Shown here: positions 9,638 to 18,925 of the stretch, piece after piece | How positions within the stretch are numbered: the first letter of the stretch is position 1 | Layout: every line of letters begins with the position of its first letter | DNA from: JACVRW01 sp034664125 | Lineage (GTDB): Bacteria > Actinomycetota > Thermoleophilia > Solirubrobacterales > Thermoleophilaceae | DNA length: 64,000 nt | Reading direction: 5' to 3' | Assembly: GCA_034664125.1 (NCBI GenBank) | Contig: JAXDIG010000029.1 | Coordinates: 1-64,000, forward strand | Program-made: the position numbers and the translations under genes | Notes under the pieces: generated by a model | Seen by the model: the letters and a program-made list of their open reading frames with translations, nothing else | Database searches by the model: none | What the model was told of the DNA's origin: nothing

Positions 9638-10966
9638 ATGCGCGCTGGTCCGCGCCGCAACATCCGCCGAGCAGTCATCCTTTCTGTGCTTACAGTGTGG
9701 GCGATTGCGACCGTGGTTCCCGCCTCCGCGACGGCGGCACCGCCTCTCAACGACAACTTCCTGCAGGCCTTCGCCGTCAATGCCGACGGAACCGCGCTGC
9801 CGGGAGACTCCGGCGCATCAGGCCTTACGAACGCAGAGGCCACGGTTCAAGCGGACCTCTTGCAGGAGTGTGCGAGCTGCCCGGTCGTGCCCGAGCCGAC
9901 GACGTGTCAGCGCTCGGGTTTCCCTGCGGTCGCGTACAACTCCACGGTTTGGTTCGCCCTCTTTCCGCACCGTCCGGGGAACCTGACCGTGCTCGCGCAG
10001 GCCACCGGGTTCGAGCCCCTTCTTGGTGCGGTTCAAGTCAACCGCTCCACCGCCGTTCCGGACTTCGCCAACACCGGTCACTGCAACGTCGGGAGCCTTG
10101 GCTTCGTCCAGCTGAACTACGCCCACCGGCTTCAGGAGGGCGGCGCCTACTGGGTGGTGCTCGCCCGTACCGGTGCGGGGTCGCCTGGGCTGTACGACAT
10201 CGAGTTTCAGTTTGATCCGGACACGGACCGCGACGGCCTCGTCGACAGCCAGGACCAATGCCCGAACGAAGCTGGCAGCCTGAACGGCTGTCCCGACAGC
10301 GATGGGGATGGCATTCGCAACTCAGACGACCGCTGCCCCAATCAGAGCGGCCCGGCTCAGCATCGCGGCTGCCCGGACAGCGATGGTGACGGGATTGCGG
10401 ATCCCGACGATCGGTGCCCGCAGCAGGTGGGGTCGGCCAGGCACCAGGGCTGTCGTGACAGCGACGGGGACGGGATCCCCGACATCGACGACAAGTGTCC
10501 GCGCGAAGATGCCTCCGGGCGTGACAAGAACAAGGACGGCTGCCTCGACACGCTCCTTTTGCACCGTCAGGCCAACGTGTCGTTGGACGTTGGGGGCGAT
10601 GTATTCGGCATCGTCATGCACTCCCTCGTCGTTACGCGAGTACCCAAGGGAGCCCGGGTGAGCGTGGCTTGCAAGCTCCCCGCAGGGAAGCGCTGTGGTG
10701 GGGTCCTGGTCAAGAAAGCCACGGTTTCGGACGTCCGCGCCGGAGCCTCGGGCGTACGCGCGAGAGCGGCGAGGACGATCCCTGTCCGAACCCTCAAGAA
10801 CAAGCGCCTTCCGTACGGCACGGTGATCACGATCCGTGTCACGGCGCCCAAGGCAACCGGCAAGTACATCCGCCTTACCGTGGTCAGGACCGGGAATCGG
10901 GTCGCCCGTGTCGACCGCTGCATGAACCGGGGCTCGAAGAAGCTGCGGAAGAAGGGCTGCAAGTAG
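9638..10966 (+). CDS. Secreted protein with thrombospondin type 3 calcium-binding repeats
   Basis: A 442-residue secreted protein. The ATG was chosen over an upstream start because AAAGGA precedes it by eight bases and it opens directly into a basic stretch and a hydrophobic signal (AVILSVLTVWAIATVVPASA). An N-terminal domain (about 35-190) with several Cys precedes four TSP3 repeats (about 193-302) built on DSDGDGI...D.CP, which bind Ca2+. The C-terminal domain (about 310-442) has LPAGKRCGG and ends in a Cys- and Lys-rich tail; similar tails occur on secreted actinobacterial proteins. A weak promoter-like pair lies upstream (TTGCAC at 9538 and TCAACT 17 bp later). A structural or adhesive surface role is likely; no enzyme motif is seen. 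Confidence 0.8.
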   Translation: MRAGPRRNIRRAVILSVLTVWAIATVVPASATAAPPLNDNFLQAFAVNADGTALPGDSGASGLTNAEATVQADLLQECASCPVVPEPTTCQRSGFPAVAYNSTVWFALFPHRPGNLTVLAQATGFEPLLGAVQVNRSTAVPDFANTGHCNVGSLGFVQLNYAHRLQEGGAYWVVLARTGAGSPGLYDIEFQFDPDTDRDGLVDSQDQCPNEAGSLNGCPDSDGDGIRNSDDRCPNQSGPAQHRGCPDSDGDGIADPDDRCPQQVGSARHQGCRDSDGDGIPDIDDKCPREDASGRDKNKDGCLDTLLLHRQANVSLDVGGDVFGIVMHSLVVTRVPKGARVSVACKLPAGKRCGGVLVKKATVSDVRAGASGVRARAARTIPVRTLKNKRLPYGTVITIRVTAPKATGKYIRLTVVRTGNRVARVDRCMNRGSKKLRKKGCK

Positions 10967-11079
10967 GCGGCATTGCGATGCGGGCCCGAAGCAAGACGCC
11001 TCGCGCAGCACCTCAGTTACCCCGCCGATCGGGGCTCTAGGGTGGGCTGGTGCAACGGGGCACCCAAGGGGGTCCGCAG

Positions 11080-11475
11080 GTGAGCCCAGCCCGCGCCGGG
11101 CTTGCGCTCGGGGCCGTGGCCGTCGCCCTGCTTGCCGCCTCCTTCGGGATCGGGAAGGCGACCGGCGGGGGCGACGACAGCGAGCAGAGCGCGCCGTCGG
11201 CGGTGGAGGAGCTGACCGTGCCCAAGAGCTCGGCGGCCGTCCCCTCGCTGGCATCCGCCGGCTCGCTTCCGAAGCTGCGGCCGGCGCCCAGCTCGACGGG
11301 CGGGACGACGAGTGGCACCAGCACCTCCACGACTGGAAGCGCCACCACCGGAACCACCACGACCGGCACCACGGGTACCACGGGTACGACCGGCACCACG
11401 GGTACGACCGGCACCACGGGTACGACCGGGACCACCGGTACGACAGGCACCGCAACGACGACCACGACCAGCTGA
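11080..11475 (+). CDS. Small signal-anchored protein with Thr-Thr-Gly repeat tail
   Basis: A 131-residue protein with a signal anchor (LALGAVAVALLAASFGIG) and an exported Ser/Pro region. It ends in a long low-complexity tail of about 13 Thr-Thr-Gly units followed by a poly-Thr end. GTG 11080 is preferred because AAGGGGG lies eight bases upstream; an earlier GTG at 11050 lacks such a site. The tail has the look of a glycosylated or cell-wall-spanning stalk. The gene is immediately upstream of the FHA-protease gene and may share its transcript. No family is recognised. Confidence 0.65.
   Translation: MSPARAGLALGAVAVALLAASFGIGKATGGGDDSEQSAPSAVEELTVPKSSAAVPSLASAGSLPKLRPAPSSTGGTTSGTSTSTTGSATTGTTTTGTTGTTGTTGTTGTTGTTGTTGTTGTTGTATTTTTS
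11368..11448 (+). repeat. 9-bp in-frame tandem repeat (ACC ACG GGT type)
   Basis: About nine degenerate copies of a 9-bp unit (ACCACGGGT / ACGACCGGC) encode the Thr-Thr-Gly tail of the preceding gene. Because the unit is a multiple of three, copy-number change would lengthen or shorten the tail without a frameshift. Confidence 0.85.
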
Positions 11476-11514
11476 CGGGCGGTCAGCGCATGAACGACAG
11501 ACAGGAGCACGAGA

Positions 11515-13104
11515 GTGGCCGGTGAATCGCTGCGAGTCACGGCGGGCAACGCCGTCGGAATGGAGATCTCGCTCGACGACGAGTTCGTGATTGGACGGGC
11601 CGAGGTCGGGGACGGTCGCCTCAGCGACGACCCGGAGCTCTCACGCCGGCACGCCAGGATCGTCCACCGGGCCGGCGATCAGCTCACGATCGAGGATCTC
11701 GGCTCCACCAACGGCACGCTCGTGAACGGCCGCCAGATCACCGATGTCCAGGCTCTGATGCCGGGCGACACGATCAAGGTCGGGACGACCACGCTTCAGG
11801 TGCTGGACGCCTCGGGCAACGCACCCCAGGCGACCAGGCTCGGGGCCGTCCCGCCGCCGAAGGAGCAGGCCACCGCCCCGGGAGCCGGTGCCGGTGGGGC
11901 GCCCACGCCCACCCAGCCTCAGCCTCCAGCGGCTGCGCCCCCGCCACCCCCGCCGCCCCCGCCCCCCGCGTCGCCCCAAGCGCCCCAAGCGCCCCAAGCG
12001 CCCCAAGCGGCGCAGCCCCCCGCGGCTCCGCCCCCGCCGGCTCGCCGGCCGCCGGCCGGTCCGCCGCCAGGGTCCTCCGGACGCAAGCGGCCTCCGATTC
12101 CGCTGATCGCAGGGCTGGCGCTGCTCGTGGTCGCGGGCGTCGTGGCGGCAGTCGTACTCGCGGGTGGCGGTGGGGACGAGAACAAGGTCCTCACCTCCGG
12201 CGAGATCGTGAAGGCCAACAAGCACGCGACGATCAGCATCGACACCAGAGGCCCGGGCTTCGACGAGAACAACAACGAGGTGGTCGTATCGGGAGGCGGC
12301 AGCGGCATCGTCATCGACGCGCGCAAGCGCTACGCGCTCACGAACGCCCACGTGGTGGCCGGTGCGACCTCGGTCAAGGCTCACCTCGAGAACGGCGAGA
12401 GCGTCAACGCGCGCGTGCTCGGCACGGCTCCCTGCGAAGACCTGGCCGTGCTCGAGCTGGCGACCAAGCCCAGGGGCCTCAAGGCGGCCACGCTCGGGCG
12501 CTCGGCAGCGGTCAGCGCCGGGGACCACGTGACCGCGCTCGGCTTCCCCGGCGCGTTCGAAGCGGACATCACCCAGCGCCGGCTGCAGTCCAACGAGGGG
12601 ACGATCTCGTCGAAGCCGGGACCCGCCACGCTGGGAAACAGCCTTCCGTCGCTGCCGGCGGTCATCCAGCATCAAGCCCCGATCAACGCCGGCAACTCGG
12701 GCGGGCCGCTGTTCAACGACCACGGTGAGGTCATCGGGGTGAACACCTTCGCGGCCGTGTCGAGCGGGGCCCAGAACCAGAACGGGGCGATTGCGATCGA
12801 CAGGGCACGGTCCCTGTTGCCTGCCCTCAGGCGCGGTCAGGACCGGGGCTACGTCGGCTGGAGCCTCCAGAACGTCGCCAGCCTGAACAACGACCTCTAC
12901 GTCACCGCGGTCGACGCGAACTCACCTGCCGACCGGGCACACTTCCTGTTCGCGGACAGGATCGACAAGATCGACAACACCACCGTCCAGAACGTGCCGG
13001 ACGTGTGCGACATCCTCGGCTCCAAGACCGCCGGCGACCGGCTCAAGATCGAGGGGCAGGAAGCTGACGGGACGTTCTTCACGACCACCTTGCGCCTGCG
13101 CTAG
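11515..13104 (+). CDS. Membrane-anchored FHA - trypsin-like (HtrA/DegP) - PDZ protease
   Basis: A 529-residue protein. An N-terminal FHA domain (1-100) has IGRAE, SRRHARI and LGSTNGTLVNG. It is followed by a Pro/Gln/Ala linker (about 110-190), one membrane helix (about 196-217), a trypsin-like domain with the triad His279, Asp309 and Ser395 (in NAGNSGGP), and a C-terminal PDZ-like domain (about 430-529). The predicted topology puts FHA in the cytoplasm and protease outside. It starts at GTG with AGGAG upstream. The TM-kinase gene begins 10 bp after its stop, so kinase phosphorylation sensed by the FHA domain could control the protease (inference). The FHA domain starts with the same AGESLRVTAG string as the ABC ATPase at 29556-30962. 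Confidence 0.9.
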   Translation: MAGESLRVTAGNAVGMEISLDDEFVIGRAEVGDGRLSDDPELSRRHARIVHRAGDQLTIEDLGSTNGTLVNGRQITDVQALMPGDTIKVGTTTLQVLDASGNAPQATRLGAVPPPKEQATAPGAGAGGAPTPTQPQPPAAAPPPPPPPPPPASPQAPQAPQAPQAAQPPAAPPPPARRPPAGPPPGSSGRKRPPIPLIAGLALLVVAGVVAAVVLAGGGGDENKVLTSGEIVKANKHATISIDTRGPGFDENNNEVVVSGGGSGIVIDARKRYALTNAHVVAGATSVKAHLENGESVNARVLGTAPCEDLAVLELATKPRGLKAATLGRSAAVSAGDHVTALGFPGAFEADITQRRLQSNEGTISSKPGPATLGNSLPSLPAVIQHQAPINAGNSGGPLFNDHGEVIGVNTFAAVSSGAQNQNGAIAIDRARSLLPALRRGQDRGYVGWSLQNVASLNNDLYVTAVDANSPADRAHFLFADRIDKIDNTTVQNVPDVCDILGSKTAGDRLKIEGQEADGTFFTTTLRLR

Positions 13105-13113
13105 CTTGCGGTT

Positions 13114-15549
13114 GTGGCGCTCGAGAAGGGAACGACGCTAGCCGGCTACCAGATCACAGGGATCCTGGGCCAGGGAGGCATGGGAGTCGTCTACGAGGCG
13201 ACTCAGGTTTCGCTGAACCGGACGGTCGCGCTCAAGGTCCTGGCGCCGCACCTCAGCGAGGACATCCACTTCCGGGAGCGATTCCGGCGGGAAGGCCAGA
13301 TCCAGGCCGGGATCGATCACCAGAACATCGTGACCGTCTACGAGGCGGGCGAGACCGAGCATGGCTTCTTCATCGCCATGCGGCTGATCCGGGGACCGAA
13401 CCTCAAGGACATGATCGTGTCCCGCGAGCTCGACCCGGGACGCACGCTGCGGATCCTGAGCGCGATCTCCCAGGCACTCGATTCCGCCCACGAAGCGGGG
13501 CTGATCCACCGTGACATCAAGCCCCAGAACATCCTCGTCGGGGGGCGGGATCACCCGTTCCTCGCGGATTTCGGCCTGACCAAGGCCTCGGGCGAGAAGA
13601 GCCTGACCCGTACCGGACAGTTCGTCGGGACCTTCGACTACATCTCGCCCGAGCAGATCAAGGGAGAGCGGGCCACCAAGCAAAGCGACATCTACGCGCT
13701 GGCGGCCGTGCTGTACGAGTGCCTGACCGGGGTCGTGCCGTTTCCGAAGGATTCGGAGGCGGCGGTGCTCTACGCGCAGATGACCGACCCGCCGCCGAAG
13801 GTGACTGAGCAGCGCCCGGAGCTGCCGTTGCCGCTGGACGAGGTGATCGCCAAGGGGATGGCCAAGGACCCCGCTGAGCGATACGAGTCCGCCGGGCATC
13901 TGCTTCTCGACACGAACAGAACCTTCACGCGGCGGATGCGTGCGGCGTTCACGCCCCCGCGTCCGATCGAGGCGCCTCAGGAAACGGGCATCCGGCCCGC
14001 CGAGGGGGATGTCTCGACGCGCGAGGCCGCGGCCAAGGACCTGGACCCTCCCACCGAGCGAGCGGCGCTGGAGGCGGAGACGATCTCGCCGGGCGAGCTC
14101 GGCCTGACGGTGCCCTCGGCGGAGCCGGCGGCAGCGGGCGAGCCGGTGGCGGAGGCCGCACCCGCGGAGACGACACCTGCGGAGACGCCGCCGGCGGAAA
14201 CGGCCCCGGGCACGGAGCCGCCGCCGGGCACGGAGCCGCCCGCCGGCATCCCGCCGCAGACGGCGCCGGGAGAAACCGTGATCGGCTCGGAACTGCCCGT
14301 CACGGCCGCGCCGCACACTGTCCCAGGGCAGACGGCCCCGGGCACCGGGCCCGCCGGGGCTCCTCCCGAGACGACGCCGGGTGAGGTACCCGACCCCGAG
14401 GCGCCGCCCGAGGACCTTCCCCCCGGCGAGCCGCGTCCCGGCGACACGCCGGCGACGGCCGTCTTGCACGAGCCGGACGTCACGCGCCCCGCGGCCGTCG
14501 AGGCTGGGCCCACGAAGCTGGGGGGTGCGGGCGCGACCGTCGCGGGCTCGCCACCGGCGGCGGCGGCGCCGGCCGCGCGAGCGGCCCGTCCGGCCCGCCC
14601 GCGGCGGGATCGAGTGCAGCCGCCCGTTGCGGCCGCGGCCGGGCTGCTGCTCGTGGCGATCGCCGTGGCCGGCTTCTTCATCGGCCACTCCGGAGGCGGC
14701 TCCGACGATCAGACCACGTCCGCGGCCTCCAACAGCCAAGCGGTCGGGGACCTCGAGGTGAGCTACCCGGACGGCTGGCGGCGCGCGTCCACCCCGGCGC
14801 AGATTCCGGGTCTTGCCCTCGGCCCCACCAAGGACCAGATCTCACTCTCGCGGGCCGGTGACCCGCAACCCGACGCCCTGACCGCCGGCTTCACACGGGC
14901 GGCAGGCCCCGCGCTGCTGCCCTCCGCGTTCCTCGACCGCCTCGGCGGGGCGCCGCCCCGCACCGACGCCGTAAAGCTCGGCGACCTCGAGGCGTACCGG
15001 TACCGCAACCTGCGCCCGGACGGATTCGACGGGCGCCTGACCCTGTACGTGGTGCCGACCACGCGCGGCGTGCTGACGGTGGCCTGCACGGCGGGCGCCG
15101 GCGATGCCGGCAAGTTCCTACCCGTGTGCGAGCAGGTGGCCGGCGGCGTCGCGCTGATAGGCGGCGACCCGTTCCCGCTCGGCGCGGACGAGAAGTACCT
15201 GAGCAAGCTGGACGACGCGATCAGCCGGCTGAACACCGCCCGTCGCAAAGACGCGGCGAAGCTGCGCAAGGCCAAGCAGCGGACCGGCCAGGCCCAGGCC
15301 GCCAGTGCACTCGAGGCGGACTACCGCCGGGCGGCGCGCTCGCTTCGCAGCCTCTCCGTGAGCCCCGCCGTGCTCACCGCGAGCTCCGCGGTCAACCGCG
15401 CCCTCGCGCAAACCGCGGATGCGTACGGACGTCTGGCCGCCGCCGCCAAGCAGGGCCGGGGGAGCGCTTACGACGCCGCTCGCCGGGACGCCGCGAGCGG
15501 CGATACGGCGCTGAAGCGCGCGCTGCGTCAGGTTTCGGAAGCGGGCTGA
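13114..15549 (+). CDS. Transmembrane serine/threonine protein kinase with extracytoplasmic domain
   Basis: An 811-residue receptor-type kinase. The kinase domain (about 1-275) has GQGGMG, Lys41, HRDIKPQN with Asp134, DFG at 152-154 and SPE at 178-180. A long Pro/Glu/Thr/Ala-rich juxtamembrane region (about 285-500) with many PPAETAP-like motifs follows, then one membrane helix (about 507-527, LLLVAIAVAGFFIG). The external part (about 540-811) has a globular section followed by a helical Ala/Arg-rich end. It begins with GTG, closely follows the FHA-protease gene, and is probably cotranscribed with it. A strong hairpin terminator follows the stop. No PASTA repeats are present, so the ligand is not lipid II by this evidence. 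Confidence 0.9.
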   Translation: MALEKGTTLAGYQITGILGQGGMGVVYEATQVSLNRTVALKVLAPHLSEDIHFRERFRREGQIQAGIDHQNIVTVYEAGETEHGFFIAMRLIRGPNLKDMIVSRELDPGRTLRILSAISQALDSAHEAGLIHRDIKPQNILVGGRDHPFLADFGLTKASGEKSLTRTGQFVGTFDYISPEQIKGERATKQSDIYALAAVLYECLTGVVPFPKDSEAAVLYAQMTDPPPKVTEQRPELPLPLDEVIAKGMAKDPAERYESAGHLLLDTNRTFTRRMRAAFTPPRPIEAPQETGIRPAEGDVSTREAAAKDLDPPTERAALEAETISPGELGLTVPSAEPAAAGEPVAEAAPAETTPAETPPAETAPGTEPPPGTEPPAGIPPQTAPGETVIGSELPVTAAPHTVPGQTAPGTGPAGAPPETTPGEVPDPEAPPEDLPPGEPRPGDTPATAVLHEPDVTRPAAVEAGPTKLGGAGATVAGSPPAAAAPAARAARPARPRRDRVQPPVAAAAGLLLVAIAVAGFFIGHSGGGSDDQTTSAASNSQAVGDLEVSYPDGWRRASTPAQIPGLALGPTKDQISLSRAGDPQPDALTAGFTRAAGPALLPSAFLDRLGGAPPRTDAVKLGDLEAYRYRNLRPDGFDGRLTLYVVPTTRGVLTVACTAGAGDAGKFLPVCEQVAGGVALIGGDPFPLGADEKYLSKLDDAISRLNTARRKDAAKLRKAKQRTGQAQAASALEADYRRAARSLRSLSVSPAVLTASSAVNRALAQTADAYGRLAAAAKQGRGSAYDAARRDAASGDTALKRALRQVSEAG

Positions 15550-15571
15550 TCTAGAGGACGTGCTCGACAAA

Positions 15572-15609
15572 CCTGGACGCCCCCGGCCGTTTGACCGGGG
15601 GCGTCCAGG
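15572..15609. terminator. Bidirectional terminator between convergent genes
   Basis: A perfect 15-bp inverted repeat (15572-15586 and 15595-15609) with an 8-base loop. It lies 22 bp after the kinase stop and 18 bp before the stop of the minus-strand gene. No long T tract follows, as is common in GC-rich genomes. Position and symmetry suit termination from both sides. Confidence 0.75.
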
Positions 15610-15627
15610 TGAGGCGTTCCAGGTATT

Positions 15628-15873
15628 TCAGCTCGGGCCCATGCCGGCGGGCGGTCCGTCCGGGCAGCTGGACTGCATCGAAGAGGAGCCGCCACCCGGC
15701 GGGCCGTGGTCGCCCCCCATCACGGAGCCCATGGCCATGGAGGCCGCGAAGCTCGATCCCATCGCGAGCAGGCAAATGCCCACAACAGCCGCAGCGATCT
15801 TCGCCCTCCGCTGCTTCGCGGGTGCCGGCGTGGCCTCGACGACGGCCGGTGTGGTGGTTTCATCCTGTTGCAT
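15628..15873 (-). CDS. Small single-span membrane protein, unknown
   Basis: An 81-residue protein with an acidic/Thr-rich N-terminus (QQDETTTPAVVEATP), a basic KQRRAK stretch, one membrane helix (about 26-48, IAAAVVGICLLAMGSSFAASMAMG) and a short Gly/Pro/Ser-rich end with one Cys. The ATG at 15873 is fixed by the excellent AGGAGGAG site seven bases upstream. It has the organisation of a small tail-exposed membrane protein. No family is recognised. It converges with the transmembrane kinase gene across a shared terminator. Confidence 0.65.
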   Translation of the reverse strand: MQQDETTTPAVVEATPAPAKQRRAKIAAAVVGICLLAMGSSFAASMAMGSVMGGDHGPPGGGSSSMQSSCPDGPPAGMGPS

Positions 15874-16003
15874 CTCTCCTCCTGACACTGGTTGATCGAA
15901 CAGGGAAAGCATCGCCCGGGGCGGGCGCCCCGCATAGAGACCCTTGGTCTGGTCTGGCAATACCTACGACTGCCGCGCGCCGCGCGGCGATACCCTTGCC
16001 CGT

Positions 16004-16426
16004 GTGAGCGACGACGACGTGCGCCTGGTCCTCGGTGTGCTGGAGGCGGTCAACCGCCGCGACATCGAGGCGGTGCTCTCGGCCCACTCGCCCGACGCCC
16101 AGATGGCCACGCTGACGTCCGCGTTCGTGCAGGGCCGCGGGTACGAAGGACACGACGGCATCCGGGACTACTTCTCCAGCCTCGTGGACGTCTGGGACGA
16201 CCTGACCCTGTCCGCGGACGAGGCGACGGATCTGGACGGGCACGTCCTGGTCCGCGGCCGGTGGCGTTCCCGGGGCAAGGGCAGCGGGGCCGAGGTGGAG
16301 TCGCCCGCCGCCTGGCTGTTCACCGTGACGGGCGGCAAGATCGTGGAGTCACAGGCCTTTCGCGACACCGAAGACGCGCTCGCGGAGCTGGACCGGCCGC
16401 CGGTGATGCCGCACCGAGGGCCATAG
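16004..16426 (+). CDS. SnoaL-like / NTF2-fold protein
   Basis: A 140-residue NTF2-fold protein of the SnoaL-like type. The helix-rich start (LGVLEAVNRRDIEAV), the GHDGIRDYF segment and a beta end (VTGGKIVESQAF) fit this fold. Such proteins may be cyclases, isomerases or simple ligand-binding proteins, so no reaction is proposed. GTG at 16004 was selected since upstream sequence has no coding character. A second protein of this kind, sharing RGKGSG.EVES, lies at 52117-52509. It stands alone, divergent from the small membrane gene and 75 bp before the phosphoketolase gene. Confidence 0.7.
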   Translation: MSDDDVRLVLGVLEAVNRRDIEAVLSAHSPDAQMATLTSAFVQGRGYEGHDGIRDYFSSLVDVWDDLTLSADEATDLDGHVLVRGRWRSRGKGSGAEVESPAAWLFTVTGGKIVESQAFRDTEDALAELDRPPVMPHRGP

Positions 16427-16501
16427 CTTCCTCCGCCGCCTCGCTTGCGCCCCGTGTCGGATCGGGTTAGGTTCGCCGAGATATCGACAGGGAGAATTGC
16501 C

Positions 16502-18925
16502 TTGGCAACGGAAGCCGCATCGCCGGACCTCATTCAGAGGCTGCCCCTCTATCGCCGGGCCGCCAACTACGTCGCCGCGGCAATGATCTACCTGCAGGAC
16601 AACCACCTGCTCGACGAGCCCCTGCGCCACGAGCACATCAAGCCGAGGCTGCTCGGCCACTGGGGAACCGTTCCCGGCCTCAACCTGATGTACGCCGGTC
16701 TGAACAGGGTCATCCTCGAAACCGGCTCGAGCATCCTGCTGGTCGTCGGGCCCGGCCACGGGGCGCCGGCCAACCTCGCCAACCTCTGGATCGACGGCTG
16801 CCTCGAGGACGTGATGCCCCAGTACAGCCGCGACGGCGATGGGCTCGGGCGGCTGGTGCGCGACTTCTCGTGGCCGGGCGGCTTCCCGAGCCACCTCGCT
16901 CCGATCGTCCCCGGAACCATCCACGAGGGCGGCGAGCTCGGCTACGCGCTCGCGACGGCCTTCGGCGCCGCGCTCGACAACCCCGATCTGATCGTGGCGG
17001 CGGTCATCGGCGACGGCGAGGCCGAAACCGGGCCGACGGCCGGCGCCTGGCACTCCAACAAGTTCCTCGACCCCGCGAGCTCCGGGGCCGTGCTTCCGAT
17101 CCTGCACGTGAACGGCTTCAAGATCGCCAACCCGACGATCTACTCGGCCATGAGCGACGAGGAGCTGACGAAGCTCTTCGAGGGCTACGGCTGGCACCCG
17201 CTGATCGTCCAGGGCGAGGACCTCGACGCCGAGCTGGCGAGCGCGCTCGACACCGCCCACGGCGAGATCCGCGAGCTGCAGGAGCGCTGCCGGGAAGGCA
17301 ACCGCCCCGAGCGGCCGATCTGGCCCATGCTCGTGGTGCGGTCGCCCAAGGGCTGGACCGGCATCAAGGAGCTCGACGGCGTCCAGGTGGAAGGCACCGC
17401 GCGGGCGCACCAGGTGCCGGCGATGGCGGCGAAGACCAACCCCGGGCACCTGAGCGCGCTCGAGGGATGGCTGCGCTCGTACAAGCCGGAGGAGCTGTTC
17501 GACGGCAACGGCGCCCCGGTGCCAGAGGTGCTGGAGGCCTGCCCGAGCGGCGACCTGCGCATGGGCGCGAACCCGCACGTCAACGGCGGGAAGCTGAGCA
17601 AGGCGCTGAACCTGCCGGAGCTCGACACCCACGCCGTCGAGGTGACGAGCGCGAAGGAGGAAACCGCGAGCGCGCTCGAGCAGCTCGGCAAGTACATGGC
17701 GGACATCTTCGAGATGAACGCGGAGGAGGCCAACTTCCGCATCGTCTGCCCCGACGAGGTCGCCTCCAACAAGCTCGGGGCGGTGTTCGAGGTCACGGAC
17801 CACGCCTTCACCTGGCCGCTCGGCCCGGAGGCCGAGAAGGGCAACTCCTGGGACGGGCGGGTGATGGAGGTCCTGTCGGAGCACAACTGCCAGGGCTGGC
17901 TCCAGGGCTACGTGCTCACCGGCCGGCACGGCGTCTTCCCGTGCTACGAGGCCTTCATCCCGATCGTGGACGGGATGGTCAACCAGTACGGGAAGTTCCT
18001 CAAGATGTCCCGCGACGAGGCGCCGTGGCGCGATCCGGTGCCTTCGCTCAACTACCTGCTCACGTCCGTCGGCTGGCGGCAGGACCACAACGGCTACTCG
18101 CACCAGGTGCCGGGCTTCATCAACTCGATGCTCAACCGCAAGTCGGACTTCGCCCGGGTCTACCTGCCGCCTGACAGCAACACCCTGCTAGCGACGATGG
18201 AGAAGTGCTTCCAGGCCAAGAGCTGCATCAACCTCGTGATCGCCAACAAGCACCCGATGCAGCAATGGCTGTCCATCGAGGATGCCCGCGAGCACGTGAA
18301 GCGAGGGGCCTCGGTGTTCGACTTCGCGAGCAACGACGAGGGCGAGCCCGACGTGGTGCTCGCCGCCTGCGGCTCGATACCGGCGATGGAGCTGCTGGCG
18401 GCAACCGAGCTGCTCCGCGAGGAGCTGCCCGATCTGAAGTTGCGCTTCGTCTGCGTCACCGACCTGTTCTCCCTCGCGCTTCCCGAGGCGCACCCGGACG
18501 GGATGTCCCAGGCCGACTTCGCGGAGCTGTTCACCAAGGACCGGCCCGTGATCTTCAACTTCCACGGCTACCCGTCGGCGGTCCATCAGCTGATCCACCG
18601 GCGCCCGAACCAGGAGCGCTTCCACGTCCGGGGCTACGCCGAAGAGGGCACCACCACGACCCCCTTCAACCTGCTCGCCATGAACGGCGTGGATCGCTAC
18701 CAGCTGGCGATCGAGGCTCTCAGCCGCGTGGACGTCGGCGTGGCGGAGACGGTGAAGGGGATGTCAGGCGAGTTCGCGGTGCGCTCGATCCAGGGCGCGC
18801 AGGCCGTGATCGAGAAGTGCCAGGCGAAGCTCGAGGAGTACCAGGGCTACATCCAGGAGCACGGCAACGACCCGCCCGAGTACACCGACTGGGAGTGGTC
18901 GCTCGGCGGGCACGCTCGGCCGTGA
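16502..18925 (+). CDS. xfp: Xylulose-5-phosphate/fructose-6-phosphate phosphoketolase
   Basis: An 807-residue thiamine diphosphate enzyme that cleaves xylulose 5-phosphate (and often fructose 6-phosphate) with phosphate to acetyl-phosphate plus an aldose phosphate. Family hallmarks are GHWGTVPGLN, GPGHG, EGGELGYAL, GDGEAETGP (TPP/Mg binding) and HVNGFKI in the N-terminal half, and GYSHQVPGF and PPDSNTLL later. The length matches full-length Xfp. A TTG start is chosen because GGGAGA lies six bases upstream and an earlier start would add unconserved residues. The pta gene starts directly after its stop, so the pair makes acetyl-CoA from sugar phosphates without pyruvate decarboxylation. The presence of acc genes downstream suggests supply for lipid or polyketide synthesis. 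Confidence 0.95.
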   Translation: MATEAASPDLIQRLPLYRRAANYVAAAMIYLQDNHLLDEPLRHEHIKPRLLGHWGTVPGLNLMYAGLNRVILETGSSILLVVGPGHGAPANLANLWIDGCLEDVMPQYSRDGDGLGRLVRDFSWPGGFPSHLAPIVPGTIHEGGELGYALATAFGAALDNPDLIVAAVIGDGEAETGPTAGAWHSNKFLDPASSGAVLPILHVNGFKIANPTIYSAMSDEELTKLFEGYGWHPLIVQGEDLDAELASALDTAHGEIRELQERCREGNRPERPIWPMLVVRSPKGWTGIKELDGVQVEGTARAHQVPAMAAKTNPGHLSALEGWLRSYKPEELFDGNGAPVPEVLEACPSGDLRMGANPHVNGGKLSKALNLPELDTHAVEVTSAKEETASALEQLGKYMADIFEMNAEEANFRIVCPDEVASNKLGAVFEVTDHAFTWPLGPEAEKGNSWDGRVMEVLSEHNCQGWLQGYVLTGRHGVFPCYEAFIPIVDGMVNQYGKFLKMSRDEAPWRDPVPSLNYLLTSVGWRQDHNGYSHQVPGFINSMLNRKSDFARVYLPPDSNTLLATMEKCFQAKSCINLVIANKHPMQQWLSIEDAREHVKRGASVFDFASNDEGEPDVVLAACGSIPAMELLAATELLREELPDLKLRFVCVTDLFSLALPEAHPDGMSQADFAELFTKDRPVIFNFHGYPSAVHQLIHRRPNQERFHVRGYAEEGTTTTPFNLLAMNGVDRYQLAIEALSRVDVGVAETVKGMSGEFAVRSIQGAQAVIEKCQAKLEEYQGYIQEHGNDPPEYTDWEWSLGGHARP

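Noticed and set aside
11368..11448. Possible CRISPR array (regular short repeats)
   Set aside because: 9-bp units without spacers inside a coding tail; no cas genes.
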